Of a stretch of DNA of 9,261 nucleotides, positions 1 through 6,653 are shown in pieces. The notes under the pieces are model-generated. The model was not told where the DNA came from. It searched no databases and saw only the letters and a list, made by a program, of their open reading frames with translations. Positions within the stretch are counted from its first letter, which is position 1. Each line of letters opens with the position of its first letter. The position numbers and the translations under genes are program-made. This DNA is from JAMXLO01 sp035511435 (GTDB lineage: Bacteria > Pseudomonadota > Alphaproteobacteria > Acetobacterales > Acetobacteraceae), in NCBI GenBank assembly GCA_035511435.1, contig DATKFJ010000550.1, positions 1-9,261 on the forward strand, read 5' to 3'.

Positions 1-607
1 GATCGCGCCGCGCATTCATCATGTCGGTGTCGATCAATGACGGCGCGACAGCGTTCACCGTAATGCCGTCCTTCACCAGCCGTGCGGCGTAGCCCCGGGT
101 CAGACCCTCCATGCCCGCCTTCGAGGCGTTATAGTGCACGCCGATGCCACCAGCCCCACGCGCCGCACCCGACGATATGTTGACAATACGCCCCCAGCGC
201 CGCGCCCGCATGCCGGGCAGTACCGCCTGCGTGCAAAGGAACGCCGATTTCAGGTTCACCGCCAAAGTCAGATCGAATTCCGCCTCTGTCAGCTCGTCCA
301 CACCGCGGATGATCGCCACACCGGTGTTGTTCACCAGTATGTCCACTGCGCCAAACCCGGCTTCGATCGTCTGCAGCATGGCGGCAACCGCGTCGCTATC
401 CGATACATCCGCACCGACAGAGATGGCGCGGCGGCCTGTGGTGCGGATCAAATCCACCACTTCGCCAGCCTGCGATCCGCGCTTACGATAATTCACCGCG
501 ACATCGGCGCCGGCCTCCGCCAGCGCCAGTGCGATCGCCCGGCCGATGCCGCGCGATGCGCCGGTCACCAGTGCAACGCGATTCGTCAGATCGGGCGTGA
601 GGGCCAT
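1..607 (-). CDS. FabG-like short-chain dehydrogenase/reductase (partial, C-terminus missing)
   Basis: This gene encodes a classical SDR enzyme, probably an NADP(H)-dependent 3-oxoacyl reductase of the FabG type acting in the cytoplasm; its real substrate cannot be told from sequence. The 202 visible residues begin at ATG 607-605 with a GGGAG ribosome site at 622-618. The Rossmann motif TGASRGIG is at residues 15-22. The structural motif reads NNTG (93-96), where NNAG is usual. The catalytic set is N118, S146, Y159 and K163, with the usual 13-residue Ser-to-Tyr spacing and the YNASK signature. FabG proteins are about 245 residues, so roughly 40 C-terminal residues lie beyond base 1. The gene is divergent from the secreted-protein gene at 710. 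The family call is secure, but a fatty-acid-synthesis role is inference because no acpP or fabF neighbour is visible. Confidence 0.93.
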   Translation of the reverse strand, partial: MALTPDLTNRVALVTGASRGIGRAIALALAEAGADVAVNYRKRGSQAGEVVDLIRTTGRRAISVGADVSDSDAVAAMLQTIEAGFGAVDILVNNTGVAIIRGVDELTEAEFDLTLAVNLKSAFLCTQAVLPGMRARRWGRIVNISSGAARGAGGIGVHYNASKAGMEGLTRGYAARLVKDGITVNAVAPSLIDTDMMNARRD

Positions 608-645
608 GTTACATTCGCTCCCAATTCAATCTCTTGCGTACACCA

Positions 646-664
646 CCCCGGCATATTGCCGCGG
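646..664. promoter_or_regulatory. Small dyad in the divergent intergenic region, possible operator
   Basis: The 102-base gap between the divergent reductase and secreted-protein genes holds an interrupted palindrome. Perfect arms CGGCA (649-653) and TGCCG (657-661) flank a TAT centre, and CC/GG pairs continue outside one mismatch (646-647 with 663-664). Its place between divergent starts suits a shared operator. No regulator can be named, and in GC-rich DNA such a dyad may arise by chance. I see no convincing -35/-10 pair in this gap. Confidence 0.25.
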
Positions 665-709
665 CTACGCAAAGTGCCGTATGTCCCCTGCCAAACGGGG
701 AGAAGCCGC

Positions 710-1216
710 ATGCACCGTCTGTTTTCCAGTCTCGCTATCGTCGGCGCATTGACCGTCCAGCAAGCGCACGCCCAGCTTCAGTGCCTGGCACCGCAGGAAC
801 GCGAAGCCGTCGAGGTCGCGGCGCTGCGCAGCGAATTGATGGTGCTGGCAACCGGCTGCCACGACGACGACAGTTACAATGCCTTCATCCGCAAATACCA
901 GCCGGACCTGGTCAACAACGAGAATGCGATCAGCGAGATATTCAAACACAAATATGGCCGCCGCGCGCAGCAGGAGCACGATCAGTTCACCACCGAACTG
1001 GCGAATTCCGAATCCAGCGCGGGCATGCGGCTCGGTTCCGACTTCTGCCAGCACAATGGCATGTTATTCAGCGAGGTAATGGCGCTGCACAGCCCAAGTG
1101 ACCTGGCCAGCTACGCTGCCGGCAAGGATCTCGTGCCCGCCTCGACTGAGATGTGCGCCGAGCTCGCCCAGGCACGACCCGTCGTGCGAAAGAAGGCGCC
1201 GGTAAAGCACAACTGA
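710..1216 (+). CDS. Secreted four-cysteine protein of unknown function
   Basis: The product is 168 residues and I do not recognise its family. The start is ATG 710, preceded by a strong GGGGAGA ribosome site at 697-703; the open frame further upstream is only a shadow of the reductase gene. The N-terminus is a typical Sec signal peptide: a short basic start (MHR), a hydrophobic core at residues 4-16, and a probable cleavage site after AHA-21. The mature protein of about 147 residues should be periplasmic or exported. It has exactly four cysteines (C25, C50, C113, C149), enough for two disulfides. It looks largely helical and polar, with acidic HDDD at 51-54 and a basic tail (RKKAPVKHN). It converges with the lipoprotein gene, leaving nine bases between the two stops. 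Being a real gene is well supported by its start signals and composition; no function is proposed. Confidence 0.8.
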   Translation: MHRLFSSLAIVGALTVQQAHAQLQCLAPQEREAVEVAALRSELMVLATGCHDDDSYNAFIRKYQPDLVNNENAISEIFKHKYGRRAQQEHDQFTTELANSESSAGMRLGSDFCQHNGMLFSEVMALHSPSDLASYAAGKDLVPASTEMCAELAQARPVVRKKAPVKHN

Positions 1217-1217
1217 C

Positions 1218-1238
1218 CGCTCCCCTCAGGGTGGAGCG
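1218..1238. terminator. Possible bidirectional hairpin between convergent genes
   Basis: CGCTCC (1218-1223) can pair with GGAGCG (1233-1238), and two more C-G pairs are possible inside across a bulged T. The hairpin starts just after the stop of the secreted-protein gene and covers the last codons and stop of the lipoprotein gene, the usual place for a shared terminator of convergent genes. There is no T-run on either side, so it is not a canonical intrinsic terminator. Confidence 0.35.
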
Positions 1239-1660
1239 ACGGCGACGCCAGCCCGGATCGTTGCATCGCCGGGAATCAGCTTGACTGTGAACGCGTCGTT
1301 GCCACTGAATCTGGGATCAGGGGTGTAGTCGATCCGCGTGTCATCCCCGACGCTATGAATGAGTACCTTGCCATGCATCGGATCGGCAATCAGCAAGCCA
1401 GCGGCGTAGGGCTTGCCGCCGTCGTTGACGACGATGCCGCACCAGCCGCCGTTGTTGCCGACCCTGACCGACACCTGGGTTTCCTTGCCCGCGACCGGCG
1501 CGACCTTGGGCACCACGCAGGTCTTCGCCCCACCGGCCACGTCTGCGGCAAAGATCCGGGCAGTTGGGGCGGCCGGCGGCGGCGCCGCGCAGGCCTGCAA
1601 CAGCACCGCCATCGCCGCCGTGGACAGCCAGGTCGTTGTCCATCGTCTGCCGTTCATCAC
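1226..1660 (-). CDS. Small Ig-like/cadherin-like lipoprotein
   Basis: This is a predicted lipoprotein of about 143 residues. Counting from the ATG at 1657, a basic N-terminus and hydrophobic stretch (residues 11-20) lead to the lipobox LQAC with the lipidated cysteine at C23, followed by an Ala/Pro-rich linker (24-33). The mature part is one compact beta-rich domain. Its end, with YTPDPRFSGNDAFTV at 111-125, matches the signature of bacterial Ig-like and cadherin-like repeats; C47 and C73 could form a disulfide. It is probably anchored in the outer membrane; its partner is unknown. The start is either GTG 1660 (8 bases from an AGGAG site) or ATG 1657 (11 bases). It lies 91 bases downstream of metH on the same strand and probably has its own promoter. 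The fold assignment rests on a short motif. Confidence 0.82.
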   Translation of the reverse strand: MMNGRRWTTTWLSTAAMAVLLQACAAPPPAAPTARIFAADVAGGAKTCVVPKVAPVAGKETQVSVRVGNNGGWCGIVVNDGGKPYAAGLLIADPMHGKVLIHSVGDDTRIDYTPDPRFSGNDAFTVKLIPGDATIRAGVAVAPP

Positions 1661-1721
1661 CAGTCAGTCTCCTGCGTCAGTCTGCGGTTCTGATGTAGGG
1701 CAATTGAGTCCAGCGCAAGGC

Positions 1722-1755
1722 CATTTTTTGTTGCGTCCCTCCCAATGACTGTCAA
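1722..1755 (-). promoter_or_regulatory. Tentative promoter for the lipoprotein gene
   Basis: Reading the minus strand, a perfect TTGACA (1755-1750) overlaps the metH stop codon. It is followed 17 bases later by AACAAA (1732-1727), a poor -10 match with three of six consensus bases, and an A-rich run. The -35 box is convincing and the -10 is not. If used, transcription would start about 65 bases before the lipoprotein start. Confidence 0.25.
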
Positions 1756-4700
1756 ACCGAAAAGTACTTCGCGCGTGGGTTGAGCACAACGACGGCGCTG
1801 GTCGATTGTTCGGGATGGAGCTGGAACTCGTCGGACAATGCCACGCCGATTCGCCCGGCACCAAGCAGGGACAGGATAGGCACCTGATCCTCTAGCCTTG
1901 GACACGCCGGATACCCGAACGAATAGCGCGACCCCCGATAGCCCTGCGACAGCATCTTCTCCATATCGCGGTCGTCCTCGGCTGCGAAGCCAAGCTCCGC
2001 GCGAATGCGCTTGTGCACATATTCCGCCATCGCTTCTGCCATCTCCACCGACAGACCATGCAGATAGAGGTAATCCTGGTAGCGATTGTCCTCGAACCAA
2101 ACCCGCGCGATGTCAGACGCCTTCTGTCCCACCGTGACAATCTGCAGTGCAATCACATCGCGTTCGGCGTCGTCCACATCGCGGAAGAAATCGGCAATGC
2201 ACTCGCCGTCTTCCTTCGGCTGTCGTGGCAGCGTGAAGCGGGCGCGCTCCGTGCTGCCGTCCTGATCGAAGATAATCAGATCGTTGCCCTGGCCGGCGGC
2301 CAGCCAATAGCCGTAGGCAGCCTGCGGCTTCAAGATGTCCTCGGCTTCGCACAATGACAGCATGCGCCGCATCACCGGACGCAGCTCCTGCTTCGCCCAA
2401 CCGAGGAAATCATCCAGCGAACGGCCCTGCTTCCGGAAGCCCCACTGGAACTGGTACAGACTGCGCTCATTGATGAACGGCACGAGCGCCTTGGGTGGCG
2501 CTTCGACGACGCGCGCACCCCAGAACGGCGGCACCGACACCGGCACATCGCGCGTCAAGCGATGGCGGCGCGCCCGCACGGTCGCGACATCCACCGGGCG
2601 AAACGCGCGCGCGTCCGCCTGGCCGAGAGTGCGCGACGGATTGCGTGTCTTGCCGACGCGCTTCGATTGCACCGCCGCCAGGTAATCATCGAACCCGTTG
2701 CCGGTGACCTTGTCCATCAGATGCAGCCCGTCGAACGCATCGCGCGCATAGGCGACACGGCCGCAGGCATAGGCACGGACGCAATCGTCCTCCACGTAGC
2801 CGCGGGTCAACGCTGCGCCGCCGAGCAAAACCGGAACTTCCAGGCCCTGGCGCGACATTTCTTCCAGGTTCTCGCGCATCACCACGGTGGATTTCACCAG
2901 CAGGCCCGACATGCCGATGGCGTGCGCGTGGTGTTGCGTCGCGGCCGCGAGCATGTCCGCCAACGGCACCTTAATGCCGAGGTTGACCACGCGGTAGCCG
3001 TTGTTCGTCAGTATGATGTCCACCAGGTTCTTGCCGATGTCGTGCACGTCGCCCTTCACTGTGGCAAGCACGATGGTGCCCTTCTCCTGGCCATCCACAC
3101 GTTCCATGAACGGTTCGAGATACCCCACCGCGGCCTTCATCGTCTCGGCACTCTGCAGCACGAATGGCAACTGCATCTTGCCCGCACCGAACAATTCGCC
3201 GACCACCTTCATGCCGTCGAGCAGCACGTTGTTGATGATATCAAGCGGCGCCAGCGTTACCATCGCCTCGTCCAATTCGGCCGTCAGCCCCTTGCGATCG
3301 CCATCGACGATGCGATCCTTCAACCGGCCCTCCACCGTTTCGGCACGCTTCTTCACGGTGGCATCGGCAGCCTTGCGGTCGGCGAAAATCTCCAACAACT
3401 TCTGTAACGGATCGTAGCCTTCGGCGCGCCTGTCGAAGATCAGGTCCTCGGCAACCTTCACCTCTTCCGGTGCAATCAAATGCAGCGGGCGGATCTTCGA
3501 AACATGCACGATGGCGCCGCTCATGCCCGCACGCACCGCATGGTCGAGGAACACGCTGTTCAGCACCGCACGTGCGGCCGGATTCAATCCGAAGCTGACA
3601 TTCGACAGGCCAAGGATGATCTGAATGTCAGGGAATGCTTTGCGAATTGCAGTGATGCCTTCCAGCGTCCATTGCGCCAGCTTGCGATCATCCTCATTGC
3701 CGGTCGCGATGGTGAAGGTCAGCGGATCGATCAGCAGATCGGATTGCGGCAAGCCATGGGTGTCGCAGGCGAAATCCACCAGCCGGCGTGCGACCGCCAA
3801 CTTGGCATCGGCGGTCTTTGCCATGCCTGTCTCGTCGATGGTCAGCGCGATCACCGCGGCACCGAACTGCTTCGCCAGTTTCAGCCGATCGGCCGCGTGT
3901 TGTTCGCCATCCTCGAAATTGATCGAGTTGATGATCGGCTTGCCGCCATGCAGCTTCAGCGCCGCCGCGATCACCGGCGTTTCCGTCGAGTCGATCACCA
4001 GCGGCGCGTTCACCGAACTGGTGAATCGGCGAATCACCTGAGTCATCTCGTGCATCTCGTCACGGCCGACGAAGGCGGTGCAGACATCGAGCGCGTTCGA
4101 GCCCTCACCCAACTGCTCGCGGCCCATCGACACGCAGCTATCCCAGTCGTGTTTCTCCTGCGCCTCACGCCACTTCTTCGAGCCGTTGGCGTTGCAGCGT
4201 TCGCCAATTGCGAAAAAGGCATTTTCCTGGCGCAACGGAACCGCCTGATACAGGCTGGCTACCGATGGCACCCACACCGGCTTGCGCGCAACCGGCGTCG
4301 GTCGGAAATGTCTGGTCCCCTGGGCGCGCTTGCGCAGCATCGCGTCCAGCGCGGCGATGTGCTGCGTATTGGTGCCGCAGCAGCCGCCGATCAGGTTTAC
4401 GCCATCTTCCGCGACGAAGCGCTCCAGCCAGGTCGCCAGATCGGCAGCTCCCAGCGGATAATGTGTCTGTCCATCAACCAATTCCGGCAGCCCGGCATTC
4501 GGCTGCACCGACAGCAAGCCCGGCCAGTTGCCGGCGAGCCAGTGCACATGCTCGGCCATTTCCTGCGGCCCCGTGGCGCAGTTCAGCCCCATCAGCGGCA
4601 CATCCAGCGCATGCACCACCGCGGCGGCCGCGGCGATATCCGGTCCAACCAGCAATGTGCCGGTCGTCTCAACCGTGACCTGTACGAAGATCGGAATGTC

Positions 4701-5249
4701 ACACCGGGCCTCGGCACGCGCGATCTTCGCGCCATTGACCGCCGCCTTGATCTGCAGCGTGTCCTGGCACGTCTCGATCAGGATCGCATCGACGCCGCCG
4801 GCGATCAGCCCACGGCATTGCAGTGCCAGTGCCGCCTCCAGCGGGTCATATGCGATGTTGCCAAGCGTCGGCAGCTTGGTGCCGGGCCCAATGCTGCCGA
4901 TCACCCAGCGATGCCGTCCATCGGAAAATGCGTCGGCTGCCTCGCGCGCCAGTTCACCACCGCGCTGGTTGATCTCGAACGCCCGGTCAGCGATATCGAA
5001 TTCCGCCAGCGTGACCGGCGAGGCGCCGAACGTGTTGGTCTCCACCATGTCGGCACCGGCCTCGAAGTAGCCGCGGTGGATGTCGCGCACCAGATCGGGA
5101 CGCGACAGGTTCAGTACGTCGGTGCAGTTCTCCTTGCCGTAATAGTCCCGATCGACGTCCAGCGGCAGCGCCTGCATGCGGCTGCCCATGCCGCCATCGC
5201 ACAGCAGCACAGTGTCACGTAGCGCGTCGAGCAGATGTGGTCGGAGCAT
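1752..5249 (-). CDS. metH: Cobalamin-dependent methionine synthase MetH
   Basis: MetH transfers a methyl group from 5-methyltetrahydrofolate to homocysteine through methylcobalamin, giving methionine and tetrahydrofolate in the cytoplasm. The protein is full length at 1165 residues, with all modules in order. The homocysteine/zinc barrel is at about 8-310, with ligands C224, C290 and C291 (GLNC, GGCCGTN). The folate-binding barrel is at about 345-620. The cobalamin cap is at about 640-735. The cobalamin-binding domain is at about 725-865, with D734-V-H736-D-I-G739, H736 being the lower axial cobalt ligand, plus S781-G-L783 and GG 810-811. The AdoMet-dependent reactivation domain is at about 900-1165, with R1108YSFGYPACP. 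The start ATG 5249-5247 has AGGAAG ten bases after the upstream stop; the longer open frame overlaps the regulator gene and is rejected. It is co-transcribed with the regulator, and metF is absent from the operon within this window. Confidence 0.99.
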   Translation of the reverse strand: MLRPHLLDALRDTVLLCDGGMGSRMQALPLDVDRDYYGKENCTDVLNLSRPDLVRDIHRGYFEAGADMVETNTFGASPVTLAEFDIADRAFEINQRGGELAREAADAFSDGRHRWVIGSIGPGTKLPTLGNIAYDPLEAALALQCRGLIAGGVDAILIETCQDTLQIKAAVNGAKIARAEARCDIPIFVQVTVETTGTLLVGPDIAAAAAVVHALDVPLMGLNCATGPQEMAEHVHWLAGNWPGLLSVQPNAGLPELVDGQTHYPLGAADLATWLERFVAEDGVNLIGGCCGTNTQHIAALDAMLRKRAQGTRHFRPTPVARKPVWVPSVASLYQAVPLRQENAFFAIGERCNANGSKKWREAQEKHDWDSCVSMGREQLGEGSNALDVCTAFVGRDEMHEMTQVIRRFTSSVNAPLVIDSTETPVIAAALKLHGGKPIINSINFEDGEQHAADRLKLAKQFGAAVIALTIDETGMAKTADAKLAVARRLVDFACDTHGLPQSDLLIDPLTFTIATGNEDDRKLAQWTLEGITAIRKAFPDIQIILGLSNVSFGLNPAARAVLNSVFLDHAVRAGMSGAIVHVSKIRPLHLIAPEEVKVAEDLIFDRRAEGYDPLQKLLEIFADRKAADATVKKRAETVEGRLKDRIVDGDRKGLTAELDEAMVTLAPLDIINNVLLDGMKVVGELFGAGKMQLPFVLQSAETMKAAVGYLEPFMERVDGQEKGTIVLATVKGDVHDIGKNLVDIILTNNGYRVVNLGIKVPLADMLAAATQHHAHAIGMSGLLVKSTVVMRENLEEMSRQGLEVPVLLGGAALTRGYVEDDCVRAYACGRVAYARDAFDGLHLMDKVTGNGFDDYLAAVQSKRVGKTRNPSRTLGQADARAFRPVDVATVRARRHRLTRDVPVSVPPFWGARVVEAPPKALVPFINERSLYQFQWGFRKQGRSLDDFLGWAKQELRPVMRRMLSLCEAEDILKPQAAYGYWLAAGQGNDLIIFDQDGSTERARFTLPRQPKEDGECIADFFRDVDDAERDVIALQIVTVGQKASDIARVWFEDNRYQDYLYLHGLSVEMAEAMAEYVHKRIRAELGFAAEDDRDMEKMLSQGYRGSRYSFGYPACPRLEDQVPILSLLGAGRIGVALSDEFQLHPEQSTSAVVVLNPRAKYFSV

Positions 5250-5259
5250 CGTACTTCCT

Positions 5260-6237
5260 TCAGTCGGCGAGTTCGCGCAACCGCGCGATCGGGGCATCGG
5301 CAGTCCGCGTGGCTGGCCAGACACGAACAGCAAGCGGCCCCTCGATGGCGAGCGGTTCGCTCTGCTGCATGCCCGCATCCTCCAGCAGCGCACGCATGAT
5401 GACGTCGCTGAAGCCGGGCCAACGATGCGCCAGTCGGGTTAGCAACTCGTCACGGCCATGTTGCGCGAGATCGATGACGATCAGTCGGCCGCCTGGCCGC
5501 AGCACCCGCGCGACCTCGCCCAGCACGCCGGGCGGGTCCTCGGCGTAGTGCAGCACCATCTGGACAACGGCGATATCGAAAGAGGCTTCGGCCAGGGGCA
5601 ACCGATACATGTCGGCAAGCCGCACGGCGCAATGGGCGAGGCCAGTACGGGCCAGGCGCGAACGAGCCAGCGCCAGCATCGCCTTGGATGCGTCCACACC
5701 GACACCCTGGCTAATTCGCGGCGCCAGCAGTTCCAGCACGCGTCCGGTACCGGTGCCGATATCCAGCAACCGGCCTGCACCGGCCTCCGGCACCAGTGTC
5801 AGCAGTGCCGCCTCCACCGCCTGCGCCGGCAGATCGAGCGCGCGCATTTCGTCCCAATCGGCGCCCTGACGCCGGAAACTCTCAGACGCGATTCGGGCAC
5901 GCTCGGCCAGCACCCGCGCGGCCTGGCGGCGGTCGGCCTCCAGGATCGGGTCGTCCTCCGGCAGCCGCGTGACAAGGTCACGGGCCAGCGCACCTGGTTC
6001 TCCGTATGGCAGCCCAAACCAGACATTGGCGCCCTCGCGAACCCGCTCCAACAGACCGCAGTCGCACAGCAGCTTCAGGTGGCGCGACAGGCGCGGTTGC
6101 GATTGGCCAAGGATTTCTGTGAATTCGGACACGCAGAAGGCACCGCGGCCGGCCAGCGCCAGCAGGCGCAGGCGGGTCGGTTCGGCGGCGGCACGCAGGC
6201 TAGCCAGCAGGCGATCCATGGGACTTGCCAATGACAT
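5260..6237 (-). CDS. sahR: SahR-type regulator: ArsR-family HTH fused to a methyltransferase-fold domain
   Basis: Counting from the ATG at 6243, residues 10-80 form a winged helix-turn-helix of the ArsR family (recognition region QSQPRLSRHLKLL, 47-59). Residues 138-265 form a class I methyltransferase fold: LLDIGTGTGRVLELL at 159-173, VGVDAS at 181-186, a D at 211 and LRPGGRL at 248-254. This architecture beside SAM-cycle genes matches SahR, a proteobacterial repressor whose methylase-like domain binds S-adenosylhomocysteine and releases DNA. The ArsR metal motif ELCVCDL reads FCVSEF here, so metal sensing is unlikely. Starts at 6243, 6237 and 6219 are possible. AAGGA (6250-6246) favours 6237 by spacing (325 residues), whereas homologues as I recall them begin near MDRLL (6219). 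It lies 10 bases upstream of metH and is probably autoregulated through the palindrome over its start. A true methyltransferase (arsenite or ubiquinone type) is the alternative. Confidence 0.88.
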   Translation of the reverse strand: MSLASPMDRLLASLRAAAEPTRLRLLALAGRGAFCVSEFTEILGQSQPRLSRHLKLLCDCGLLERVREGANVWFGLPYGEPGALARDLVTRLPEDDPILEADRRQAARVLAERARIASESFRRQGADWDEMRALDLPAQAVEAALLTLVPEAGAGRLLDIGTGTGRVLELLAPRISQGVGVDASKAMLALARSRLARTGLAHCAVRLADMYRLPLAEASFDIAVVQMVLHYAEDPPGVLGEVARVLRPGGRLIVIDLAQHGRDELLTRLAHRWPGFSDVIMRALLEDAGMQQSEPLAIEGPLAVRVWPATRTADAPIARLRELAD

Positions 6238-6254
6238 AAACATATCCTTATGTC
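6233..6254. promoter_or_regulatory. 22-bp palindromic operator for the SahR-like regulator
   Basis: The sequence has perfect 7-base arms, GACATAA (6233-6239) and TTATGTC (6248-6254), and a self-complementary ATAT centre (6242-6245), separated on each side by two unmatched bases. In total 18 of 22 positions are symmetric. It is A/T-rich in an otherwise GC-rich region and covers the ribosome site and candidate start codons of the regulator. It ends 7 bases before the divergent CobW-fragment gene. ArsR-family dimers bind such dyads, so autorepression and shared control of both divergent units is the simplest reading. The regulator assignment is inference from position. Confidence 0.75.
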
Positions 6255-6260
6255 CAGGTT

Positions 6261-6617
6261 ATGGTGCAGTCGATCGATGACAGGGTGCCGGTCCGGTTCG
6301 GGGCCGCCGATATCGCCATGCCGGAGGAGGCACTGCTGATTGAGGGCAATGCTCCGGTGCCGGCCGGGCGACTGGTGGCGCGATTCCAATTGGTCCCCAG
6401 CCTGTTCGGCCACCCCATGGGATGCGCCTGCTGCACGCCGCGCGGTCCGGTGGAGGAAGCGCTTGGCCGGCTATTTCTGGCCCGCGCGCGCGGCGACGGA
6501 GCGTTCTTCCGCTCGGTGGTTGCTGTGGTGACAACGTCCGGCGGAAGGACAGCCGTGCAGGCTGCCTTGGCCCAGGATCAAGTCTGCACAGGACGCTTCC
6601 GGCTGGCGGAACATTGA
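6261..6617 (+). CDS. Small CobW/COG0523-derived protein with a GCxCC motif but no GTPase motifs
   Basis: The product is 118 residues. Its second half resembles the middle of CobW/COG0523 metallochaperone GTPases. GCACC at 54-58 matches the family metal-binding GCxCC. TPRGPVEEALGRLF follows where the family has T-R-G-D-L-x-x-x-L. FFRSVVAVVTTSG at 82-94 lies where the family has FDRVVIETTG, and the protein stops at RFRLAEH, where the family reads RYRLDGV. There is no Walker A (GxxGxGKT) and no NKxD, so GTP hydrolysis is not expected. The three cysteines of the motif could bind Zn or Co. It may be a metal-binding adaptor or a decayed remnant; it keeps an intact frame and G/C-rich third positions. 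The start is ATG 6261 or GTG 6264, with CAGG (6255-6258) fitting the GTG better. It is divergent from the regulator-metH operon across the palindrome. The family link is by eye. Confidence 0.65.
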   Translation: MVQSIDDRVPVRFGAADIAMPEEALLIEGNAPVPAGRLVARFQLVPSLFGHPMGCACCTPRGPVEEALGRLFLARARGDGAFFRSVVAVVTTSGGRTAVQAALAQDQVCTGRFRLAEH

Positions 6618-6653
6618 CTGCTGCCTGGCCGCGCTGGCTCCCAAGTTGGCAGC

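Noticed and set aside
134..709. Upstream extension of the secreted-protein frame
   Set aside because: It runs antisense to the reductase gene opposite its third positions; the strong ribosome site and signal peptide place the true start at 710.
1663..1683. Direct repeat GTCAGTCT, two copies 13 bases apart, before the lipoprotein gene
   Set aside because: Only 8 bases in two copies near the ribosome site; too short to distinguish from chance.
3480..5222. 580-codon open frame antisense to metH
   Set aside because: Its first codon positions lie opposite metH third positions, which are nearly all G/C, so stop codons are suppressed. The protein is Arg/His/Gln-rich with no recognisable domain, while metH on the other strand is unmistakable.
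5250..5259. SAM or SAH riboswitch before metH
   Set aside because: Only 10 bases separate the genes, and the gap before the regulator is also too short for an aptamer.
5250..5393. 48-codon N-terminal extension of MetH
   Set aside because: It overlaps the regulator gene and shows no MetH homology; ATG 5249 has a good ribosome site and gives the standard N-terminus.
5458..6234. 258-codon open frame antisense to the regulator
   Set aside because: Same third-position shadow effect; the regulator's HTH and methylase motifs on the minus strand are clear.
5260..6237. Arsenic- or metal-sensing ArsR, or ArsM-type arsenite methyltransferase
   Set aside because: The metal motif is degraded (FCVSEF), the extra cysteines C60 and C62 lie at the end of the recognition region, and no other ars gene is present; metH adjacency points to SAH sensing instead.
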